Below, piece after piece: positions 47,083 to 57,314 of a stretch of 64,000 nt of DNA. Source of the DNA: Mangifera indica (taxonomy: Eukaryota; Streptophyta; Magnoliopsida; Sapindales; Anacardiaceae); the NCBI RefSeq assembly GCF_011075055.1, contig NC_058152.1:4402001-4466000 (forward strand), in the 5' to 3' direction. Under the pieces are notes generated by a model that saw only the letters and a program-made list of their open reading frames with translations, had not been told where the DNA came from and searched no databases. Position 1 is the stretch's first letter, and each line of letters starts with the position of its first letter. Both the position numbers and the translations under genes were made by a program.

Positions 47083-48950
47083 TATATATGTATAAAATAA
47101 TTAAAATAAACTTAAAAATTTCAATTTCCCAAAATTTTATTCAAAGAAGAGGACACGTCACTTGATAAATTATATATGGACTTGCAATTTAATTAGAACA
47201 AAACATTCCTCAAAAGAGGCTACGTGCAAGTGCAAGGCAATTAAGGGTCTCGAGATCTTCCTATAACGACAGAAACCAATGATGGAGCTAACCACATTGT
47301 TGGCTTCACGGAATGGAATAGTAAACCAACACAACTATTAATTCAATAAACACTATATTAATATTTTTTTTTATATGTAATTTAATATATAAACAATATG
47401 TTATCATATAATTAAATAATTTTAAATTACAAATAAAATAATAATCAATTACATAATGATATATCATCTATATATTTAATTATATGCTTAAAAATATGTA
47501 TACATAATATTGCTCTTATTAATTAATGTCATATTAGAATTAGACAATGCATATAAATAAATTATACAGACTTATGTACAAATTGAAATGATAGTTTGTG
47601 ATTGAGTAATATGATTGTTTACTTTTTTTCACTTCAAAATCATCTAATCAGATACTACTATATCAAGTTATACAATATCTTTGTACATGTTAAAATGTAT
47701 AGTTAAATTTATATAATTTGTTTTTACATTACCTGCCAATTAACATCACTAATTTGAACAAATGTATTTACAAACTCACATGGATAACTAGCAATGCAAA
47801 AAAACTACCATACATGATCAACCAAATATTCCTTTTCTCTTGTTGAAGTTTGCTTCTATGTTTTTATGGAAAAAAAAAAATCATTACAATTCAACCTTAT
47901 ACATAAATAAAACTAATATCAAAATTTCCTATATTTTTGTGGTTTTGGAAGTAACATATATAATATTGCGTAAAATTTACAGAAATAATGATATTTAAGA
48001 TTCACATGAATGTAATATGTAAGTTTACTTGATAATAATTATAGATTTAGTCATTATATCTTAAGGTTTACTTATCTAACTAAATAGATAGATTCTTCAA
48101 AAAAAAAAAAAAGAAAAAGGAGAAGTTTGATAATGAAAACCTAATATGAAAAAAAAAAAAAAAAAACTCAAAAGATCTAAGTATGGTGGGTAGCTGAGTG
48201 GTTGCTATTGTGGGGCACATGCCATGAACTCATGGTGCTAACAAACAACAATTTGTAATCATAATTGAAGAGATTGACATGCTATATGACATGCTATAAA
48301 CTAATCTTTACATCAAGGTTAACCGCATCTCCATAGTCCACTTTTGTATTGTATTTGACGTACAAAAAAATGAAATATTGTCATCCCTTGACGGCCAAAT
48401 TAATGATTATTTAAACCCCAATTTTGTCATGTAATAATAGTATTATGCGGTTGGGACTCCTACATAATTCTTTCGAGGTTAATTAAGACCCCCTTTTCTT
48501 TTTCCCTTTTTGTGAGCAATCAAATAAAGCATCTCGACCAGACAAGAGATGATGTTGAAAATAGTTTGAATATGTTGATAAATAAATTAAAAAAAATCTC
48601 CCTGAAGACTCCACAAGATAGTTATAAGAAGCTTATTAAAGAGATAAAAAAATGTAAAATCTCTAAAAGAGAAAAAGTTTAAATTCGAAATTTGCTAACC
48701 TCATACCAAAATTAAACCTTTAACTTTACTCAGTATAATGACATTAGGTTTAATTATTGGACTTGAGATTTAACTATTTAGTATAGTTGGTTTGATCAAA
48801 AGAGACAATCTGGTTTGAGTGAAGTTCCCTTTAAAAAAAAAAAAAGTAGTTCTAAGAATATTTATCATTTCCATACCAATCTCGACAACTCTCTAGGCTA
48901 CCATCTGCTTAAAAGTTTTACTAAAATGATCTAAAGAAACTCTAATTATG
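47083..48950. other. Intergenic DNA with two A-runs and one miniature element
   Basis: Mixed to A/T-rich sequence. Poly-A tracts lie at about 48100-48112 and 48149-48166. No gene is recognised. Confidence 0.3.
47355..47515. repeat. A/T-rich miniature element, copy 13
   Basis: ATATGTTATCATATAATTAA, core AATTTTAAATTACAAATAAA, then ATCAATTACATAATGATATA, ending TACATAATATTGCTC. Confidence 0.6.
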
Positions 48951-48959
48951 GTGTGACGA

Positions 48960-49120
48960 AAAATTGTGTAACTATTTTGAATACATGAATAAATGTATAT
49001 TTAGTGTGTGTTATCATGTGATTGAGTGATTTTGAATTAAAGATAAAATAATACCCAAATATTAAATGACATATAAATATGTATCCATTTATATACTCAA
49101 AATAGATATACATAGTATTG
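48960..49120. repeat. A/T-rich miniature element, copy 14
   Basis: TGTGTTATCATGTGATTGAG, core GATTTTGAATTAAAGATAAA, right end ATACATAGTATTGTTGGG. It is among the least A/T-degraded copies and useful for a consensus. Confidence 0.6.
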
Positions 49121-49611
49121 TTGGGCCATTGTATGCTTAAAATTTGTACTAAGATAACATAAACAAGCTCCAATCATCGTGTGAGAATGATAATAATTAA
49201 AATTTTCCGGACAAAAATACTTGATTCAATAGACAAAATGCAAAAATGCCAACATCAAACAAGTAATCTGAATGGTGTATATGATGTTGACAAACCGAAC
49301 ATGTTTGTATTGATTAAGGTTGCAAGTGAAACGCGTGGTGTGTGAGAGCGAAGGCGATGAATTTGCAGACAGAAATGGCTTAATACGGGGCTGCATTCAG
49401 TAACGGTAATCGTTGATGATCATGTGAGTCCCCCATTTCTGGAGCTAGGCGATGTGGCAACTTAAGACTCGTATGTCATTCATTCCTGCCACCTTCCAAT
49501 TAATGATTTCGGTATTTAAATCTCCCAACAAGCCCATTGTATCTTCTAACACAAGTTTACATTAAACGTGTTCCTTCTATGTTCACAATATAATGTACTA
49601 AGAAATTAGTT

Positions 49612-49785
49612 TTGAGTAACACTACATGTACTTATATTGAGTACACAGATGAATACACATATATATATATATATTATCACATAATTAATGTTATTTTATC
49701 TTTAATTTAAAATCATTCAATCATATTATTATACATATTAAATATGTACATGTTTGTGAATTCAAAATATGTATGTATTGTTTTA
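49612..49785. repeat. A/T-rich miniature element, copy 15
   Basis: Left end GAGTAACACTACATGTAC, core TTATCTTTAATTTAAAATC, right end ATGTATGTATTGTTTTA. Both ends can be seen, giving a full length near 170 bp. Confidence 0.65.
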
Positions 49786-50292
49786 TTTGTTTCAGATAAA
49801 TGGTAATAATGTTAAAAATTTCTAACAATAAGTAATTTAAAACTCTAATGTCAGTTTATAAATGAATTTAAGTGACTAATAAAAATAAATCAAATACACT
49901 CTATATATTTGAGTAGATGGTTTAATGTAAACTTTTGGTCTATTGAAACTTTGTTGAGAAGGTCTAATAATCTTTTATAAATTGATTGGATGCCCCCTTT
50001 AAAATACTATTGTTATTTTTTTTTTGGGTTGAAAGTATCCACAAGAGAAGTTTTAAAGTGAAAGACCGGCGTACTTTCAATTTTCAGGTAATTCTCAAAA
50101 GCTAAATAAATTGAGAGGCATAACTCATATAGGTTGTTTTTTTGTGTTAATTTTGATGCTATATTTAGAGTATACCTATAATTTTGTACTCTATATGTTA
50201 TGTGTTGTCGTGATTCATCAGAGTTAAATTTTAACAAATAAAGCAACGAGAATTGTCATTTTCACTAATACATTTTTCCTGGTAAAGCCCAA

Positions 50293-50505
50293 GTGTTGTT
50301 ATCATTCGCACATGGTCCCTCTTTCTGCCCTTCTGATAAAAACTCCATGTCTTTTTTTGAATCCAGAATTTCCATCATTGCTTTAGTCGTCCTGTTGGCA
50401 AAAAGTTCTGTAAAGTTGGATGAAATTTACAACTACGTTTCAGTAGCAGACAAAGGAAATGAACTCTTGCGCAAGATAAAGAACAAAAGTTTAGAGGCTC
50501 AGTAA
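50293..50505 (+). CDS. Short unrecognised ORF, 70 codons
   Basis: An open frame encodes FCPSDKNSMSFFESRISIIA followed by a hydrophobic stretch and the charged tail LLRKIKNKSLEAQ, then stop. Composition is less A/T-skewed than the surroundings. The block 50280-51950 as a whole looks like unique, possibly transcribed DNA. I do not recognise the protein, see no clear promoter, and the first codon given is not an ATG. It may be an exon of a gene or chance. Confidence 0.2.
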   Translation: MLLSFAHGPSFCPSDKNSMSFFESRISIIALVVLLAKSSVKLDEIYNYVSVADKGNELLRKIKNKSLEAQ

Positions 50506-50764
50506 TCCACTACTCAAGTGTCATATTCATCAGCTTGACAAATGAGTTGTTGCCCAACAGGATGTTTGAAAATGACTGCCATGAAAACTATGCAAAAAGC
50601 TTTTGGTCTATCTTAAGAGCAAAGTTATTTTATACAGGACTTGGGCATGTGCCTTTTCCTTTTGTTTGCAGAACAGGGCACTGTGCCAGGTGATGACTAA
50701 ATAGTTTTGAAATGCAAGATGTCAAGTACCCTGTTATAATATTTTCATGGAGGCCAATGTTATG

Positions 50765-50945
50765 TGCACCAGATTTTGAGTATATAATAGGATACCCAGA
50801 TGATATATTATTATGTGATTAAGCATTACTTATTTTTAATTTAAAATTATTCAATTATATAACAACATATCATTTGAAAATCTAATTGAATAGTCAAAAA
50901 TCAAAACTTGGTACATATAGTGTTATTGTATACATGAAATAGACA
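50765..50945. repeat. A/T-rich miniature element, copy 16
   Basis: GATGATATATTATTATGTGA, core TTATTTTTAATTTAAAATT, TCAATTATATAACAACATAT, right end GTACATATAGTGTTATTG. It lies within the otherwise unique 50.3-51.9 kb block. Confidence 0.6.
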
Positions 50946-51949
50946 CTACATGTAATGTCACCCACTATAATCCATTCCTTTCTCATCTGCGTGTCAGACA
51001 AAATTTTCCTGCCCAGATTCACAATCAGGAGTAACTTTTTGCATCAGGTTACTTTTACTGCAGCAAGTGCAAAACCAAATCTATCTTTAACTGAGACAGA
51101 TATGTTTTCACCCAAAATGATGCACTTATGATTGGAGTTACTGTGAAAATTGGTCACTTTGAATCATAACAAAGCAAGAATATTCCAGGCCAAATGATTT
51201 TAAAAGAATCTATGAGTATGACTACAGAATTTAATTCACAAACCAGAAACCACTACAGCTTTATCCCATTAATTAAATAATTAGGGCAACCAACCTCCCT
51301 AACCACTCCAACATTTTACCAGTTTCTTAGTCTTTTCATATGATAAAGTGATGAATGATTCAGTGCTCAAAACTGAAATTAAATGCCATTAACACTTCAA
51401 CAGGATAAATGAAGAACAGTAGCAGTTTGGAGAGTACCTGTTAATGAAGATGACTTGTCTTTGAACTGGACAAAATGAAGAAATTTTCAAAGATGCTCTT
51501 GGATAGGAAAGTGACAGAATCAGGAAAACTCTCCAAACTTGAAACGAGTGAAATCAAAGAAACATGACACAGAATCTGAAACAGTTGAGATTGATTTCAT
51601 GTGATAAAGCAAAAGCAAATCTTTGTGATTCTTTAATGTTGCTGTTCATGATAAATCTCGCACCAAGCCGAAGACTTATACAAAGAAGCAGTAAGTCTTC
51701 CATCTAATGGGACAAAAGCAAACATTATTGCGGATTTATTCCTTTAAAAGTCCAAAAGGCATCGTAATGAAGAAGAGATAATTGTCACATCAAGAATAAT
51801 GGAGAATTATATAAATTGAGAAGGGAAAGAACAGAGACACAATTTTCAGTGCAGATTGCAATATAATAGAATTTCATGGAATTTGGCAGTACATACCTAC
51901 ACAGAGAAGAAGAATCCTACATATGCTTTGACATTCTAAAAGGGTTCCT
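50946..51949. other. Unique, more mixed-composition DNA; possible transcribed region
   Basis: This stretch is free of recognised repeats and richer in G/C than its neighbours. It has plausible splice-like signals on the minus strand (TCTTCATTAACAG|GTACTC at about 51435). No frame longer than about 50 codons is convincing. A non-coding RNA or untranslated exons are possible. Confidence 0.25.
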
Positions 51950-52270
51950 CGTGATACTGTATATGTAAAAAATAATATATATTTTAAAATATACTAAATT
52001 AATTTAAGTATAAAAGATCGATTATATAATACAATATATATTATTGATATAAATCAAATATTTAAAAAAAAAATAAAGATGTGATAAGAATATATATATA
52101 AAATATTAAATTTTTATAAATATTTATGATATTTGCCAAAATGATAATATATCAATTAAAATTTTTATTATTTTATTATATTATTTTAAAAAAACATATT
52201 TTACGATACAGTACGATATATAATATAAAAAATCTAACTTTTTATACATGATTTGAGTATTATGTATACA
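51950..52270. repeat. A/T repeat family B, copy 2
   Basis: Collinear with 23815-24170: TACTAAATTAATTTAAG, ATATATTATTGATATAAAT, GATGTGATAAGAATATATA, AATATATCAATTAAAATTT, and the GATACAGTACGATATATAAT end. It is about 320 bp and non-coding. Confidence 0.6.
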
Positions 52271-52719
52271 AATTCTACAGGAGAGTCGGTTCTTAATGGT
52301 TTATACTCCATAGTCAACACTGTTTTTGAGTAATCGAATAACAAATTTGATTTATATGGGCTGTTGGAAGAAATAGTGAGGCATTTCAATGCACAAATAT
52401 GATTAATTCCACACCTTCTGGGTTGCGTTGGGGTTCAAAATTTTAACTTGGCTTAATAATATCTGGGTCTAAGCGTTTTGGGTACCATGAATGTTCTCAC
52501 TCAAGCAAGTTTAATCCATAATGTCCAGTAATTCATTTACAATAAAAAGGTTTTATAACATGTGTGTTTCTAATAGCATTAAGTGGCTGCTTTATAAGGT
52601 TATGAATTTCTGTTTTTCCAGGATTATGACGATGATATATGAAAACCGTTCAGCTTCGTCTCAGCCGAATATAGCTGGAAAGGCAAGGGAGAGAGACCGG
52701 AGGGAGAGATAAGGTAGGA

Positions 52720-53015
52720 GAAAAGACGGTCAATGATCGGAGACCACCAATCGACACTGGAGAGGAAAGGAATAAACCCTTAGAGGGTATTTGTCACTTT
52801 TCAAACTTTAAGTTGGAAGAAAATTGTAAGATCTTTAACCGTGAGAAAGAAAAATAATAAAACTTAAATTTTTTTTTATTAAATAGCGATTTCACCCCTA
52901 ATCCTAACTAAGATTTTTAATATAAATTTGCTTATGGGTGCGTTTTTGAGTTTTTAAAAATTAAAAGAGGAAAGTTGGGATTTTACTATACCATCGGTGG
53001 AAATGAGTAATGTTT
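52720..53015. mobile_element. Mutator-like element fragment
   Basis: Ends in the group's terminal type (TTTGAGTTTTTAAAAATTAAA, then GGGATTTTACTATACCATC) and contains the AGCGATTTCACCCCTAAT interior seen in variant form at 21.4 kb. A possible captured fragment with GCAAGGGAGAGAGACCGG lies just upstream (52640-52720). The matching left end was not found. Confidence 0.35.
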
Positions 53016-53605
53016 TTTAAAACCGGACCAGTGATCGAACCAATTGTCTTATTGGTTCATGATTTGACCGGTTCAACCAATTCAATCGAAAAATCGATCA
53101 GTTCAATATATTATCAAATTATGATAAATAAATTTTACTTAAAAATTTGTAAAAAAAAAAAATATACCCACACCTATGAAGATTAGAACATGTCTTTTTT
53201 AGTGAATAACAATTATTTGTTTGATTTCAATAAAACAATTAAAATAAAAAAGTTTCAATCTCATGACACAAAAAAAAAAAAACATAATTTCGTAAATTAT
53301 TGCTTATAAAAAACATTTTAATGGATATAAAATATTTTTTTTAATTTTATTTTTAAACTTATTTTTCCTTACAAACTTTTAAAAATTCATCCAATCTAAT
53401 AAAAATAATCAAATTACTTAAAAATAATTAAAAATTTAAAAAATACTTTAAATTTAGATCAAACCCGGTTTTGATCGATTCAATCCGATTTTGACCGGTT
53501 CAATAAACAAATAATTGTTTTATGTTAACCGGACTGGACTTAGAGTCAATTTCTGATTCAATTGGTTGAATCAATCAGTCTGATCCGATTTTAAAATCAT
53601 TGGGA
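53010..53605. repeat. ACCGG-type inverted-repeat element
   Basis: The left end is TTTTAAAACCGGACCAGTGA, and the right end, read inward, is ATTTTAAAATCGGATCAGAC. Internal GACCGGTTCAACCAATTCAA on the left and TTTTGACCGGTTCAATAAA on the right add to the symmetry. It is non-coding, with an A-rich middle. It resembles the ACCGGACC-ended miniature elements common in plants; the superfamily is not assigned. Confidence 0.55.
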
Positions 53606-53697
53606 ATAAGTCTTTTAATAGTACTGGTCAAATACAAAGTGTCAAGGAGAGAAAGAGCAAGAAAACTTGGTATGAGTAACAACATAAACCATTCAAA

Positions 53698-54071
53698 TTA
53701 GTCAAAACGCGGATTCATGGATTCATCAAATACATTACCACTTAAACAATTCAGAGGTTTTCCTGAATAAACTCCACATCTACTAATGCAATAATTATCT
53801 TCACCGACAACCATCATAACCATAAGCATTGCAGCAAACATTTGGTAAAACCAACTTCCTGCACAGAAGAAAACATACATCTTCTCAAAAACCCATTCGC
53901 TTCAACTACCTTCCCCCTCACTGCTGGAATTTTCCACACATTTTGCGGCATTACCAGGAAAGTAGTCCTCTTCCCTTGGCACTTGCTAGTCCCTGTTCTT
54001 GGATTTCCCCATCGCTCTTGGAGCTGTACAACACATGAAAATGGATTTAAAGCATATTCAGGCTTGCTCAT
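53698..54071 (-). pseudogene. Unrecognised gene-like segment or relic
   Basis: Two overlapping minus-strand frames (54071-53814 and 53880-53698) have coding-like composition. One has SKCQGKRTTFLVMPQNVWK, the other a hydrophobic start then CISRCGVYSGKPLNCLSGN. A splice-like acceptor (TTGTACAG, about 54027) and donor (TTTCCTG|GTAATG, about 53960) are present, as is GTGCAG|GAAG near 53860. I cannot assign a family. It may be a fragment of a split gene or a processed relic. Confidence 0.2.
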
Positions 54072-54235
54072 TAATCAAAATGTGTAATATAATATAAGTT
54101 ACAATTATGTCAAACGGGCATCTCAAGGATCATTCATATGAAGAAAATTTCAAACAGCTAATGCTTAATCAGCTTAAGGATGCATGGTAACTCCACAGAA
54201 TGAGAGATAACTCACACTCTGGTTGCAGTATCAGA

Positions 54236-54681
54236 GTTTAATCAGACTCATATTTAGGTGGGAAGTGGATAGTTGTAAAATAAGAGAGTGGACAGTTACG
54301 AGAGGAAGTGGGCAGTTATGGGCAACAACAAGAGGGTGAAACATAGACGATTATGAAAGCAGTTTATGGACGCAGGTAAGGGCAAGTATAAGAGAGTGAT
54401 TTTGGAAGAAAAGAGAGAAAGGAATTTTTAGTTTTATTTGGACAGCCTTTGACTGAATGAAGGAGAGAGTTGGCTTCTCGAAAGCCAGTGGAAGTGGAGA
54501 GAATCCAGCCTCTTAAAAGCTAGACAAATTAGGAAAAGATTCTAGTCTATCAAAGGCCAGTAGAACTGTGTTTGGTTTCCATTTTTGCTCTTTGAAAATA
54601 TTACAATTATTCAATATAAAAATTCTATTTTCCGTTTTGTTTTATTTGTGTTGTTTGGATTAAAGGATTTTTGGGTTCCCA
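54236..54681 (+). mobile_element. Left LTR of a coding-free LTR element
   Basis: Aligns along its length with 54825-55287. Shared blocks are GTGGGAAGTGG, AGTTATGGGCAA/AATTATGGGCAA, GAGAGAAAGGAA, TCTCGAAAGCCAGTG/TCTCAAAAGCCAATG, GTGGAGAGA, AGACAAATTAGG/AGATAAATTAGG and TTTGTGTTGTTTGGATT. It ends GGGTTCCCA. The left border is approximate. Confidence 0.6.
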
Positions 54682-54684
54682 AAT

Positions 54685-54696
54685 TAGTATCATAGC
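54685..54696 (+). promoter_or_regulatory. Primer-binding site, tRNA-iMet type, mutated
   Basis: TAGTATCATAGC matches 10 of 12 bases of the initiator-Met primer-binding site TGGTATCAGAGC and lies 3 bp after the left LTR. Confidence 0.55.
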
Positions 54697-54824
54697 AACT
54701 ATGATTTCTGAATCTGGTGAGGATCAATCAAGTAAAGGATGAAATCAAAGAATGGATATTTGTCTAACAATTCACAGAAAAAAAGGACACCATAAAAACA
54801 ACATGATTCTCAAAGCAAGGGTAA

Positions 54825-55287
54825 TGTTAGAACTCATATTTCAGTGGGAAGTGGGCAGTTGTGAAATAGGAGAGTGGATAGTTATGAAATGTGGAGGTAG
54901 ATGGTTATGAAAAACAGTTATAAAATGGGGAAGTGGGTAGTTATAAAGGCAATTATGGGCAAGAATAACTGTTGGAAACATGAGCAGTTATTAAGGCATT
55001 TTAGGGCAACCATAAAAGAGGGATCTCTAAAGGAATGAGAGAAAGGAAAAAATAGATTTTGTTTGGGCGAACTTTTGCTGATTGGGGGAATAAACTAGGC
55101 TCTCAAAAGCCAATGAAAGTGGAGAGAGTCTAGCCTCTCAAAAGTTAGATAAATTAGGTAGAGATTCTGGCCACTCAAAAGTTAGTATAATCTGTGATTA
55201 GCTTCTGCTTTCTTTTTTTTTAGTAACATAGCTATTATAGCATAAAAGCCTATCTTTTTGTTCCATTCTATTTGTGTTGTTTGGATT
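54825..55287 (+). mobile_element. Right LTR of the coding-free LTR element
   Basis: Begins TGTTAGAACTCATATTTC directly after a purine-rich CAAAGCAAGGGTAA (polypurine-tract-like, 54811-54824). It follows the left LTR block by block but stops matching at TTTGGATT (about 55287). From there the sequence passes into the LTR of the reverse-strand copia remnant. Only 143 bp separate the LTRs, so no gag or pol was ever accommodated or all of it was deleted. Confidence 0.6.
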
Positions 55288-55299
55288 GATTGTAAAAGA

Positions 55300-55466
55300 G
55301 GGACAAATTTATTATTTTCTATATTTTACTACTATCAAACTTACATTGTACTTATAGGAATCCAACTTCTAATATTTGGAATATACATATATGTTATATA
55401 GCCTAAAAATGAACAAATAATCTGATTTCTTTCCCAAATCTAATAATTTCATCAAGATTTCTAACA
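55300..55466 (-). mobile_element. 3' LTR fragment of the reverse-strand copia remnant
   Basis: On the minus strand TGTTAGAAATCTTG starts at 55466, just after the polypurine tract AGCTTGAGGGAAAG (55480-55467). This TGAGGG-TGTTAGA junction is characteristic of plant Ty1/copia elements. The LTR stops where the coding-free LTR element begins. Confidence 0.6.
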
Positions 55467-55480
55467 CTTTCCCTCAAGCT

Positions 55481-56000
55481 AATTAATAGATATCAATCAT
55501 TCTCAACTTACTTGCACACAAAACAAAACCAAGTTTATGCAAGACCTTAGTAAGAATATCTATCTCTTGTGACTTAGTGGATACATAAGAGAGAGTGACA
55601 ACCCATTGTCCTATCTTATACTTCTGAAATCTTTGTCGACTCATGTTTCATCCAATAATGTTTAATTAGATTTTGTGCTATGCTTATTGCTTTCTTTATT
55701 ATCACTGAACAACTTCATAGGCTCTATCAAATAAATGTTTAACCTTGCCATCAACCTCTATATCCAAATAAGCTCAAGCGTTCCTCATGCTATAGCTATA
55801 TTTTCATCTTCTACATTACTTTGGGCAACTACAAATTGTGTTTTTGCTTCTCCATGTAACCGAATTCCCCTAGACCTTCGTGCAGTACCCACCACTCTGT
55901 AGACTTGTAGACCTTCTGTAGTACCCAATTGTAGACTTGTTATCCTCAATAGCACCTGCCCAATCTACATCAGAGTATCTAACCAAATTTCCTTGAACAA
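55481..56000 (-). pseudogene. Ty1/copia RNase H and polyprotein C-terminus remnant
   Basis: On the minus strand RYSDVDWAGAIEDNKST (about 55980-55930) is the copia RNase H signature Y-S-D-A-D-W-A-G. Further on, KSQEIDILTKVLHKLGF (about 55580-55525) corresponds to the I-A-D-I-L-T-K-P-L motif near the polyprotein end. Stops and shifts lie between them, and the proline of the last motif is replaced by V. It ends at the polypurine tract and 3' LTR. Confidence 0.75.
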
Positions 56001-56649
56001 TAGTGGCTAGCGAGTATGTCGTTTTATAGTATCTCCATTGACTTCAAGGTATCTAGTCTACTGGCTTGTCATGAATATCCCAACGTATATCCTTCGTGTG
56101 ATAGGGTTTTCTACAACATTCACACCATAAATATTTATCTTTGTTCAACTACCCTTGTGAAGTTTTCTCTATCGGGTTTGTTGTTAGTGCAGAATGAAAA
56201 ATAATGTCATTGTTCAGTATTTTATGATGCATTACTCAGTCATCATGACATCTCTTGGTGATATTATAGAATAAATCCATTTCTTGCTAAAAAAATGATA
56301 GTGTGTTGAAATATTTTGTCACCATTATGTTTCCTTGACACACTCTAGGTTGCATGATGAAATTCAAATGAAAGATATTATCTAAGTCAGAGTATATATC
56401 TTGCATTGCTTCACACATCTCTTATATACTGTTACAAAACAAATATACTAGACCAATCTCAGCTCCATCAAATTTATCAACCAGGACATCACAGTTGAAT
56501 TTTCTGCTTTCCACACTGTATATTTGAGATTTAATTACGGGCATGGGCATCACGCTGATCAGATAACCCATTTTTCCTCACTCTTTAATCATGAATAGGA
56601 TGGATTGATACCTTTCTTGAAAATTTGATCTATTTAATTGGTGAATAGA
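56001..56649 (-). pseudogene. Ty1/copia gag remnant (3' side of the gypsy insertion)
   Basis: Minus-strand frames match the N-terminal and central parts of copia gag: LNRSNFQERYQS and GKMGYLIS just inside 56649, VWKAENSTVMSWLIN near 56500, and MCEAMQDIYSDLDN near 56410. A zinc-knuckle relic of the form C-x2-C-x4-H follows near 56130. After the knuckle the frame passes almost at once to RNase H, so protease, integrase and most of RT are missing. Several stops are present. The gag start lies beyond the gypsy element, at 62656 and above. Confidence 0.7.
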
Positions 56650-56654
56650 GACTT
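56650..56654. repeat. Target-site duplication of the gypsy element, left
   Basis: GACTT precedes the left LTR; AACTT (62656-62660) follows the right LTR. This is a 5-bp duplication with one difference. Confidence 0.6.
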
Positions 56655-57299
56655 TGTTAGGGTGAAGGTGTATGTCAAAAAGAAGGTAAAAAGAGGAAGA
56701 GTGGCAAGTAGCAGCCAAGTGGGAAAGGCAGAAGATAACACAGCAGGTCGTGAGAGTCTTTCAAATCAAAGTAGCAGGAATTATTTGATCTTGGGGAATT
56801 CAAATGATGAGGTGGCAGACAAGAGGCAGAGAAGTGGGAGAGTAGATATAGACTTGGAGGAGGGAAGTATGGAGCAGTTTTTTGTGGAAGATAGATAGGA
56901 AGGGAGAGTACAGCCTCTCGAATAGCTGTGTGGAAAGGGCAGTTGAGTTGGTAAGGTTATTGTGGAAAGTTGTTATTTTGGGTGAACAATCTCTTCTTAA
57001 TGTAAATTTTGGAAATCCATATTGTAATGCACAAGAACTTTTCCATTTTTTTGTAATGAATTCTTATTGTAATGCACATGTACTCTTCCATTTTTGTAAT
57101 CAAATTCTATTGAATGAAAGTAATACAGATCTGATTGTTCTGTTACATTGAGTGATTTGTATTTTATTGTTTTATTGATTACTATCTCCATTACATTGTG
57201 TGTGGTGCTGCTATTCTGAGACTGCCACCAATTGGAACTGCTTCTTGGGTAACACTGCTTTGTTAGATTGGAAACTTCTCACTCTCCAAGTCTATATCA
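56655..57299 (+). mobile_element. 5' LTR of the gypsy element
   Basis: 645 bp, TGTTAGGGTGAAGG... to ...CTATATCA, with TG...CA borders. The ORFs 56638-56898 and 56882-57151 inside it are chance frames that recur in the 3' LTR. It differs from the 3' LTR by scattered substitutions, a GT dinucleotide at about 57200, and the lack of an insertion near 56820. Confidence 0.92.
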
Positions 57300-57302
57300 T
57301 AT

Positions 57303-57314
57303 TGGTATCAGAGC
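57303..57314 (+). promoter_or_regulatory. Primer-binding site for tRNA-iMet
   Basis: TGGTATCAGAGC, a perfect complement to the 3' end of plant initiator tRNA-Met, 3 bp downstream of the LTR. Confidence 0.92.

Noticed and set aside
56638..57151. Two ORFs with a basic N-terminal run at the left end of the gypsy element, repeated at 61979-62509
   Set aside because: They lie inside the two LTRs, start upstream of the LTR border or without context, and differ between the LTRs. They are chance frames.
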